Assembly (NCBI GenBank): GCA_007833815.1
Contig: CP033464.1
Coordinates: forward strand, 740,501 to 804,500
Reading direction: 5' to 3'
From: Brevibacillus laterosporus
GTDB taxonomy: Bacteria; Bacillota; Bacilli; Brevibacillales; Brevibacillaceae
DNA length: 64,000 nt
Shown here: in pieces, positions 51,903 to 59,083 of the stretch
Layout: each line of letters begins with the position of its first letter
Numbering within the stretch: the stretch's first letter is position 1
Notes under the pieces: model-generated
What the model was told of the DNA's origin: nothing
Seen by the model: the letters and a program-made list of their open reading frames with translations, nothing else
Databases searched by the model: none
Translations under genes and position numbers: made by a program

Positions 51903-53039
51903 ATGAGCATTCTCGTCGTAGATGACAATCCGATTAATCTAACCATCATTGAAAAGATTTTAAACAGTGAGGGATATACAGACATTAAACTCCTCCATTC
52001 AGCCAATGAACTTTTTGACTATCTGCAAATCGATGGACCGCATAAAATCCATCGCAGTGTAGATCTCATTTTGCTTGATTTGATGATGCCAGAGATAGAT
52101 GGAATTGAAGCTTGTCGCCGTATTCAACAAAATGACCAAGTAAAGCATATCCCCATTATCTTTGTTACTGCTATGGGTGACTCCTTTAAAATGGCAGAAG
52201 CACTTAACGTAGGAGCTAATGATTATGTGATGAAGCCCATTAATAAAATTGAATTATTGGCTCGTATTCGCGTAGCTCTACGCTTAAAGCACGAAAGCGA
52301 CTGGCATCGAGAACGTGACAATGTCATTCAGAATGAGCTTCATCTCGCAAAACAGGTGCAACGAAGCGTGTTAAGCCATCCGATTAATGATGAACAGATT
52401 CAGATTAGTGCAGCTTATCTGCCCACATTTGAGCTAGCTGGAGATATGTATTCCTGGATACCAATTGATGAGAATCGCTATGGAGTGATTCTATTAGATA
52501 TGATGGGACATGGAATTGCAGCTTCTTTGGTATGTATGTATATTTCATCCGTTCTACGTGATACCATTACGAAAATTACGGACCCAGAGCAGGTCATCCG
52601 GGAATTAAACAGATACATGTATCAATTAAATAGCACGGAAAGATTCCTACAATATTATTTCACGGCTATCTATCTAGTGATCGATACCGATAAAAAGACC
52701 GTAGAATACGTCAATGCTGGGCATCCGAAAGGAATCATGCTCGTAGACGATATATCGGTGGATTATTTGGATAAAGGTAGTTCCGCAGTTGGTTTCTTTT
52801 CAGAAATTGAGGTACAAAAAACCGTTATCCCCTACAAGAAAAACATGCAAATGGTCTTGTACACGGACGGTCTACTAGAAGTGCTAGAGAATACCGTCGA
52901 GGATGGTACAGAGGTAATGAAAACAGAGCTTCTTAAACAGCCCCAAACACCAGTACAGCTGATCGAGAATATATTGCCTCCTGAAGCAAAGGAGCACCAG
53001 CATGATGATATGTGTCTGTTAATGATTCGTGCTAAATAA
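51903..53039 (+). CDS. Response regulator with PP2C (RsbU/SpoIIE-type) phosphatase domain
   Basis: 378 residues. Receiver domain at 1-120 (ILVVDDNPINLTI, phospho-Asp in LILLDLMMPEIDG, Lys in DYVMKPI), short helical linker (HLAKQVQRSVL), then a SpoIIE/RsbU PP2C domain (LAGDMYSWIP, VILLDMMGHGIAASLVCMY, GHPKGIMLV, VLYTDGLLE, HDDMCLLM). Such proteins dephosphorylate anti-sigma-factor antagonists in response to a histidine kinase. AAGGAG eight bases before the ATG at 51903 fixes the start; the longer upstream frame is spurious. The hybrid kinase at 59-62 kb could be a partner, but this is only proximity. Confidence 0.9.
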   Translation: MSILVVDDNPINLTIIEKILNSEGYTDIKLLHSANELFDYLQIDGPHKIHRSVDLILLDLMMPEIDGIEACRRIQQNDQVKHIPIIFVTAMGDSFKMAEALNVGANDYVMKPINKIELLARIRVALRLKHESDWHRERDNVIQNELHLAKQVQRSVLSHPINDEQIQISAAYLPTFELAGDMYSWIPIDENRYGVILLDMMGHGIAASLVCMYISSVLRDTITKITDPEQVIRELNRYMYQLNSTERFLQYYFTAIYLVIDTDKKTVEYVNAGHPKGIMLVDDISVDYLDKGSSAVGFFSEIEVQKTVIPYKKNMQMVLYTDGLLEVLENTVEDGTEVMKTELLKQPQTPVQLIENILPPEAKEHQHDDMCLLMIRAK

Positions 53040-53073
53040 TTTACCCTAAGCAAAGGAGTTCAAATCTTCTTGC

Positions 53074-53352
53074 TTGTACGATCAATCAAAAAACGGAAAG
53101 AAGCTTCACACAACGCTCGCTACTTTACTTGCCGTCAGCATGCTATCTGTTACACCCGTTTGGGCTGCGGAAACAACTACAACAACATCCTCTACTAAAC
53201 AAGAGCAGGCTGCCCTACCTGAGACTATCAAGAAATCCCTTGAAAAGCTGTTTGAACCTCTCATGGCTAAAGCCACGAGAGGTTCAATTTGTCTCTATTT
53301 TATATCAATTGCCCAATTTCCATTCATTACAAATTGCGGGTATGATATTTGA
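53074..53352 (+). pseudogene. Truncated secreted protein (signal peptide only)
   Basis: AAAGGAG then a TTG-started frame: KKLHTTLATLLAVSMLSVTP with cleavage near VWAAE, a Thr/Ser-rich segment, and LPETIKKSLEKLFEPLMAKA, after which the frame runs through a hairpin and into the 3' end of the convergent anti-sigma gene. The N-terminus looks like a real exported protein (possibly a YcdB/PepSY type) whose body has been lost. Confidence 0.55.
53254..53285. terminator. Hairpin between convergent genes
   Basis: gaacctctcatggct / agccacgagaggttc with AA loop and one mismatch. No strong T-run on either side, so moderate as terminator for the DUF4179 gene. Confidence 0.55.
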
Positions 53353-54641
53353 ATATTAGTAGTATTAAGTTTTTTATCGAACTCTAAAGTCATGATAGCT
53401 TTATTACCATTAAATTCAGCTGACATCTTTTTTATATCAGGACTATTAAGGTCAAATGACCTTATATCAATATTTTTATTTCCATCTGTATTTAATTCAA
53501 ATTCTATCTGAGCAGAGGTTGGTGATACTCTTTTAACTTTTTTAACAACCGCTTTTTGAATCGTAAAATCAATTTCTTTGTTTAACGTCGCTTCTCCTTC
53601 CTTAGGAATACTAAGTGGAATAGAGGCGATAGTTTTGTCAAATGAGGCAACGAGGGCAGGCAATTTTAGTCTTAGATTTTTGTCTTGTGGGGCGCTTGTT
53701 TCAAATGTTGTTACTGGATGACCTTTTGAATTCTCTGGAATTTCAAGTTTATATTTCGTATCCATTTCATCAAACACATAGAGCTCCTCAGCTTGATTAC
53801 TTGTGGAAAATAAAATCATACCGTCTTTACCCTGGTTTTCAACTGTAGATACTACTTTTGCTTCAATTGGTTTGCCTAAGCCTGCTAATTTCAAGTTCTT
53901 ATCTTCAAATGATGTAATAAATTGAATGTTTGATTTTCCATTTTCATCAATAACTTTAGCACCAATATTTACACCTTTTATATTGCTTTCCCCAGCATTA
54001 GACGTATAAATCTTGCTGTTTAAATCTAGGCTTTTAGCCTTTTCTAAGGAGACATTATAGGAGTCTCTCCCAATTACAAGTTTAAAATCTTTAAAGGGTT
54101 TAATGTTATAATTGTTTTCTGTTTTATTCGTAAAGCTAAAATGGTATTTTTTACCTTCCTCAGAGTAACCGCCTGGATAATACACGGTACTAGCATCATT
54201 TTGCGGGATAATGTTTATCTCACCAAGCTCAGATAAACTTAGGTCTGTAGTTATTTCCATCTCTAGGTTTCCTTTTGAAACCATTATGTTTTCTATTGCA
54301 ATCTCATTATTTAAAGCGTATCTTTCTTTTAAGTAATACGCATCTCCATCAACAATGGTTGAATATATTGGAGTTTTGTTAAAGAATGACTTTATTGTTT
54401 CAGAAATATCACTGGCATATGCAGTAGTTACACCTAGTAAACATACGCAAGCAGCAGCAGCAACATATGAATATCTTTTTCTACGTTTCCCTTTTTTATT
54501 ATTGTTGGTAAGTTTTTGGTGGGCTTTTTTGTTTATAGCATCCATATCTATTTCCACTCCTTCTAATAATTTATCAATTTCTTTTTCAACCAAATCATCA
54601 TCTATATTGTTTAACAATTCAAATATTTTCCTTTCGTTCAC
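53295..54641 (-). CDS. DUF4179-type membrane anti-sigma factor
   Basis: 448 residues. Cytoplasmic N-terminus of about 55 residues (LLNNIDDDLVEKEIDKLLEG) ending in a basic patch, one membrane helix (YSYVAAAACVCLLGVTTAYA), then the extracytoplasmic DUF4179 domain (SFFNKTPIYSTIVDGDAYYL, ERYALNNEIAIENIMVSKG) and a second beta-rich domain. DUF4179 proteins are encoded directly after ECF sigma genes and are thought to hold them inactive. Overlaps the sigma gene by 23 bases. Confidence 0.85.
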   Translation of the reverse strand: MNERKIFELLNNIDDDLVEKEIDKLLEGVEIDMDAINKKAHQKLTNNNKKGKRRKRYSYVAAAACVCLLGVTTAYASDISETIKSFFNKTPIYSTIVDGDAYYLKERYALNNEIAIENIMVSKGNLEMEITTDLSLSELGEINIIPQNDASTVYYPGGYSEEGKKYHFSFTNKTENNYNIKPFKDFKLVIGRDSYNVSLEKAKSLDLNSKIYTSNAGESNIKGVNIGAKVIDENGKSNIQFITSFEDKNLKLAGLGKPIEAKVVSTVENQGKDGMILFSTSNQAEELYVFDEMDTKYKLEIPENSKGHPVTTFETSAPQDKNLRLKLPALVASFDKTIASIPLSIPKEGEATLNKEIDFTIQKAVVKKVKRVSPTSAQIEFELNTDGNKNIDIRSFDLNSPDIKKMSAEFNGNKAIMTLEFDKKLNTTNIQISYPQFVMNGNWAIDIK

Positions 54642-55188
54642 AATTCAATCCCTCCTTTATCATTCTTCTGCCCCTTAAAAGTCGATTATCTACAGCAGAC
54701 CTTGATAAATTAAAAGCTTTTGCCAGATCGCTTATCTTTTCATCAAAAAAGTACCTTCTGAAAAATATTTTTTTGTCCACTTCATTAAAAGAATTAATTA
54801 TTTCTATGACCTTCTCCTGATCTTGCCTTAAAAAAAACTCTTTTTCCAAGCTATAGTTATCTTTGATTTCAAACTCTTCAATATCAACAACATTTGTCAC
54901 TGTTTTTCTACGTTTATACGTAAGTGCTTTATATTTTGTCTTAATCAAGAGCCATGTCCTAAAATTTCCTCTTTCCTGGTCAAACTCATCAATTTTAAGC
55001 CAGGCATCTAGAAAAACATCAGACACACATTCCTCAATATCTTCCTTACTACATGCCGGGAATAAAATTGTATGGGCTAGGAAATAAATTGTTTTTGTAT
55101 ACTTGCTTATCATATACTCATAAGCAAGTGTGTCTTTGTTTTTTATTCCTTCTACAAGCGCATGCTGCGAGTATTCCAAAATATTCAC
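54619..55188 (-). CDS. ECF-type RNA polymerase sigma factor
   Basis: 189 residues: region 2 (AYEYMISKYTKTIYFLAHTI, CVSDVFLDAWLKIDEFDQE, FRTWLLIKTKYKALTYKRR) and region 4 (FNEVDKKIFFRRYFFDEKIS, LAKAFNLSRSAVDNRLLRGR). AAAGGGG precedes two possible starts: a GTG at 55188 that nearly touches it, or a TTG at 55179 with good spacing; the latter may be the true start. Operon with the anti-sigma gene that follows. Confidence 0.88.
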   Translation of the reverse strand: MNILEYSQHALVEGIKNKDTLAYEYMISKYTKTIYFLAHTILFPACSKEDIEECVSDVFLDAWLKIDEFDQERGNFRTWLLIKTKYKALTYKRRKTVTNVVDIEEFEIKDNYSLEKEFFLRQDQEKVIEIINSFNEVDKKIFFRRYFFDEKISDLAKAFNLSRSAVDNRLLRGRRMIKEGLNCERKENI

Positions 55189-55507
55189 CCCCTTTATATA
55201 TTACTACGCACCAAATATCACTTTTCTCTTAAAGGTAAATTCCAGATGAACGGGGAAAACAGGATGAGTGGATACGTATGGCTGGACTATAAAGTCTCTC
55301 CGTAAAATTCAGAGGAAACCGCATGTATCCATTACGATTAAAAAAATCCGTATTTCTGTGGCTTGTGCCTGTCGAGAAATCTTGACAGGCAAGCTAATAA
55401 CACGAATCGTTGAGGTAGGAAAGGTTCCCCACGCGCCTGAAAATAGAGGGCGTTTATATGGAGTTACAAGTTTTATATCTTTTATTTTTACTTCCACTTA
55501 CTCAAAC
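55189..55507. other. Non-coding region upstream of the sigma gene
   Basis: About 320 bases. It must hold the sigma operon promoter. Both strands have short open frames between 55268 and 55546, but none resembles a known protein or has a clear ribosome site. Confidence 0.4.
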
Positions 55508-55714
55508 TCATCCATTGCACTGTGGCAACTTACTAAATACATGTAGATATTCCCAAGAACATGTATAATCACCTAGATTGTAATATGAATTTATAATTGC
55601 CATTAAGGCGCCAGCCTTGAAGTTATCCTCCTCAGTATATTCCTCTACAACGTGCATACAAAGTTCTATCGCCTCTTCAAAAAGATTTAAATTGAATGCA
55701 TGAACGCTCGTCAA
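55508..55714 (-). pseudogene. TPR-protein fragment
   Basis: 68 codons reading LFEEAIELCMHVVEEYTEED, AGALMAIINSYYNLGDYTCS, a pair of tetratricopeptide-like helices as in Rap/NprR/AimR-type regulators. Start region lacks a ribosome site and the rest of the solenoid is missing. Confidence 0.5.
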
Positions 55715-55758
55715 AGAAATGGGATGAATCGAATTTTGATTGGGAAGGTGTTACGTAA

Positions 55759-56310
55759 ATGAAAAAAATTTTTCTCTCGTTTGTATTGATTGGAATATTA
55801 AGTGGATGTACAGTTCCTACTCAAGGTGAGATACATCAGGGAGGGGCACAGTCTGAGGAAAAACAAACAGATAAATCTACCATTGAAAAACTTGTTATAC
55901 AAAGAGGACATGACATTTTTGAGTTCACAAAACCCTCGCAAAATATGGGGATTTTAGTAAATGCTATGGATTTATTTCGCCTAACATATCGAAAAAGTGA
56001 TGAGAATATAGTAGTGAAAAACGAACAAGAATTGGGATTCCTTCAAGAAAGACAAGAAGAAGGAACTAGTAAGAACGACTATACGTATATTAGACTTATA
56101 CAGACTCCCTTTATTCCAGAAGAGGGGGTAAATACATTTCCTAGAAAAGATATTGTACTTTATATTGATCAACAGTATCCAAACGATGTTTTTGTTGGTG
56201 TACAAAACCCAAATAAACTGGATGAATGGGAGGTTTATATAGTGAAGAACTATGGTAACTGGCTAAAAAAAGAAATTGATTTATATTTATCCCTACACAA
56301 GGGACTTTAA
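55759..56310 (+). CDS. Predicted lipoprotein, function unknown
   Basis: 183 residues with a lipoprotein signal (MKKIFLSFVLIGILSGC, lipobox LSGC), a short charged linker (GAQSEEKQTDKSTIEK) and a compact C-terminal domain (IEKLVIQRGHDIFEFTKP, LGFLQERQEEGTSKNDYTYI, LYIDQQYPNDVFVGVQNPN). No family recognised. It has its own terminator. Confidence 0.7.
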   Translation: MKKIFLSFVLIGILSGCTVPTQGEIHQGGAQSEEKQTDKSTIEKLVIQRGHDIFEFTKPSQNMGILVNAMDLFRLTYRKSDENIVVKNEQELGFLQERQEEGTSKNDYTYIRLIQTPFIPEEGVNTFPRKDIVLYIDQQYPNDVFVGVQNPNKLDEWEVYIVKNYGNWLKKEIDLYLSLHKGL

Positions 56311-56345
56311 AAAGGAAGCACCAAAGTGTGCTTCCTTCTTTTTTT
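56311..56345. terminator. Bidirectional terminator
   Basis: aaggaagcac / gtgcttcctt with 6-base loop followed by a T-run on the plus strand; it also ends the convergent hydrolase gene. Confidence 0.85.
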
Positions 56346-56876
56346 ATATATCACTTCGTCTACGTAGTGTATCAAGATAGTCTATTACGTCATCATAGTA
56401 TTGATCGCCACCCCCATATCCAGCATCTGAAATGAATCGAATACATTTTTTTGAATTAGGTTGGTCTGTATTTTTCAGATAATCGATCAACTTAGAATAG
56501 CGTGCATTATTTTGAAAGAACTTCCCAAAGGATTCTGCATGAGTACTACGACCAATATAATAAGCCCAGCCTTTATCTCCTTTTCCATAATTTCCAGGAG
56601 GATTAGAACTACTTACATACTTCATATTTGACCAATTTTGGTTATCTCGTTGCAACTTTTTAGAAGCCCATTCTGACTCTCCTCCCCACATAGCAAGAAT
56701 CACTTCAACTGGTAAACCATAACAATCATTGCTAGCGTCTTGAGCTACTCGTCTGAAAGCATCAACGAAAAAGCTTGCACTTTATCATTTGCATTTGTAT
56801 TTGGATTCAAGTCAACATAAGTATCGCGCACACCGTCAACTTTAACTGATTCCGTTGGAATTGATTTCAATGCCAT
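56344..56876 (-). pseudogene. Glucosaminidase-like peptidoglycan hydrolase, frameshifted
   Basis: AAAGGAG precedes ATG 56876 (MALKSIPTESVKVDGVRDTY, NPNTNANDKV). Near 56780 the frame is lost (stop after AFSLMLSDE), but the next frame continues FFVDAFRRVAQDASNDCYGL, PVEVILAMWGGESEWASKKL and NNARYSKLIDYLKN to the end. One added base after aaagt would restore a roughly 177-residue enzyme with the catalytic-Glu helix LAMWGGESEW typical of lysozyme-like glucosaminidases. No signal peptide; it may be phage-derived. Could be a real lesion or a sequencing error. Confidence 0.75.
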
Positions 56877-57134
56877 AAATAATCTCTCCTTTTAGCAAAT
56901 TAGATAAGACGACTTTTTGACCGGTCATTGTCGCTTTCATCTACTAGGTAAAAAAAGGAGAGGTTTAGCACCCTCGTTACGAAATTTTTTGAAAAACCAT
57001 GTCTGAAAATAAGCATTATGTATAAACGTTACCGCTCGAAGAAGAAAGGAGACTAGTTTATGAAACTTTTGGAAAAGAATAATCGTCAAAATGATTAGTA
57101 GCAATTAGGTATTAAGTGGGGGAGTTGCAATTAC

Positions 57135-57662
57135 ATGGTAAAAAAAATCGGAATAGTGCTATTTCTATTGATTGGCATCTATGTAATTAATCTTCAAATC
57201 GAAAAAAAGGAACTTGAGTTAAGACTGGAGAGTCTTGCAGGGCATAATTTATTTCTTCTATTAACTACTTACGATGGAATACAAGATTTGCTTCATTCAG
57301 ATAAGAAAAGCACTGACATTATTATTAATGTTAAAAAGAAGCATGAAAGTATAAAAGAGTTCTCATCAACTATTGACACTGCTATAGGTCGTGGGGACTT
57401 AACAACAATCTATTTTAAGTTTAATGAGATTTTTTCACATCTTGAAAATATTAATACTTCAGTTGATAAGAATAAAATAAAGGAGTTAATTGAAATCAAG
57501 GGTCTAATACAAGAACTAGAAACGATCATTTATGAAACTTATTATGATAAAACCGATACTGAAGGTGGTAAAGCTGAATTGTACATAAAAGGTTTTGACA
57601 AGATCGATGCATATATTGAAAAAATAACTAAATTTAATAAGGAATTCACCCTAAAAAATTAA
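57135..57662 (+). CDS. Small membrane-anchored protein, unknown
   Basis: 175 residues: N-terminal membrane helix (IGIVLFLLIGIYVINLQI) followed by an almost wholly helical charged region (ELRLESLAGHNLFLLLTTYD, KELIEIKGLIQELETIIYET). GGGGGAG lies upstream of the ATG. Low GC. Resembles small extracytoplasmic helical proteins of Bacillales; no domain recognised. Confidence 0.65.
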   Translation: MVKKIGIVLFLLIGIYVINLQIEKKELELRLESLAGHNLFLLLTTYDGIQDLLHSDKKSTDIIINVKKKHESIKEFSSTIDTAIGRGDLTTIYFKFNEIFSHLENINTSVDKNKIKELIEIKGLIQELETIIYETYYDKTDTEGGKAELYIKGFDKIDAYIEKITKFNKEFTLKN

Positions 57663-58207
57663 ACTCCGGTTGAGCCGCGCTCTTACAAAAAAGAACTTGA
57701 TCTCCTCTAGCTCCATTTTTCTGCTAGGCTCGCTTTTTGGCAAATTGAGCAAAAAGCTCCTGGTTTGTTGGGCGCAGTTCGCGCTATTTTTTATGTAAAA
57801 ACCGAGCGTAAACCAACCATTAAATAGTATATAAGAGCTGATTCCCTGCAAGACAAAAGGACGGCTCCCTAGTAAACAGTAGGGAGCCGTCCTTTTCATT
57901 GTCCTTAAAGTGATCTCCAACATTTCGGAAATTTTGTACACTAAGAGACTTTCAACAAGAAAATATCATTTTTTGTACTTGCAGCCTTTGAATGTTGAAT
58001 GAACCTTTTGTGGCAATCTTCAAAGCCTCTTTTTGTGTTTTTCCGCTAGACTGCTGTTCGTCCGTAATGATCCGGATGAGTCAGACTATAGATATCAATA
58101 TCCAGCGTAGATGTAGCCTTTCTTGAAGCTTGCCGACTAGCTTTCTTTTTCACCGAAGGTATGCTTTACCCTAGGAAAGGGAGACTGTAACAATAAAATG
58201 TTTACAG
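57663..58207. other. Non-coding region with a strong terminator and a gene scrap
   Basis: 57855-57896 is a perfect 16-base stem (aaaaggacggctccct and complement) with a 10-base loop: a bidirectional terminator. Between about 57960 and 58165 the minus strand reads SRQASRKATSTLDIDIYSLT then HPDHYGRTAV and stop, coding-like but without a start; it may be the end of a decayed gene. Nothing else recognised. Confidence 0.6.
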
Positions 58208-59053
58208 TTACAGTTTTTGGTATATTCTTACTCCTTCAATCTCCTGATAATGCCCCATATCTTTTACAAAAGCGAGAGACTCTTTACTTCCTAATCCAAA
58301 GAAGCCATTAGTAGATAAGCTCCCATCAAATAGTTGAAAGACACGGCTCTGCAAATCAGTATTAAAGTATATCAAGACATTCCGACATATCACCACATGA
58401 AACTCATTAAAAGAACAATCTGTTACTAAATTATGTTGGGCAAAGGTAACATTTTTTAAGATGGATTGGTTTAATATTGCAAACTCCGAATCAGTCGAAT
58501 AATATTCACTAAAAGCTTTTTTGCCACCTGCTTGTATATAATTCCTAGTATAATTCTGCATTTTCTTTAAAGAAAAGGTGCCCTTTTCCGCTCGTTTCAA
58601 AACTTCCTCATTCATATCTGTAGCATAAATTTTAGTCTTATGACTTATATTCTCTTCTTCTATGAGGATAGCCATGGAATATGCTTCTTCTCCTGTTGAA
58701 CAGCCTGCATGCCAAATCCTAATTTCAGGAAGCTGGCGAAGAGCAGGAATAACCTTTTTACGAAAAGCGTAGAAAAAGCTAGGATCTCGAAACATTTCTG
58801 TTACGTTGATCGAAAAATCATGTAGCAATTTATCTACATATTTAGGATCATGAAGCACTTTTTCCAAAAGGGCTGTAATAGTAGGAATCCTGTCTTGCAA
58901 CATGCGATTCCATATACGCCTTCGAATGGATGATCTGACATAATCACGGTAATCAAACCCATACATCCGATATATCCCTTCCAACAGAAGATCAATTTCA
59001 ATACTTTCTCGTTCGTCCATCTGATAATCACTTTGCTCGGTCAAAGAAGTCAT
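58208..59053 (-). CDS. CheR-type protein-glutamate methyltransferase
   Basis: 281 residues. N-terminal helical CheR domain (YRMYGFDYRDYVRSSIRRRI), then the SAM-binding domain: IRIWHAGCSTGEEAYSMAIL (motif I), KIYATDMNEEVLKRAEKGTF, and FHVVICRNVLIYFN. Methylates receptor glutamates in chemosensory systems; in this setting (hybrid kinase upstream, no cheB, no receptor) it may act in a stand-alone signalling pair. GGGGGAT precedes the ATG at 59053. 30 bases after the kinase. Confidence 0.9.
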   Translation of the reverse strand: MTSLTEQSDYQMDERESIEIDLLLEGIYRMYGFDYRDYVRSSIRRRIWNRMLQDRIPTITALLEKVLHDPKYVDKLLHDFSINVTEMFRDPSFFYAFRKKVIPALRQLPEIRIWHAGCSTGEEAYSMAILIEEENISHKTKIYATDMNEEVLKRAEKGTFSLKKMQNYTRNYIQAGGKKAFSEYYSTDSEFAILNQSILKNVTFAQHNLVTDCSFNEFHVVICRNVLIYFNTDLQSRVFQLFDGSLSTNGFFGLGSKESLAFVKDMGHYQEIEGVRIYQKL

Positions 59054-59083
59054 CAATCTATATCCCCCATCTGTTTAATACAC

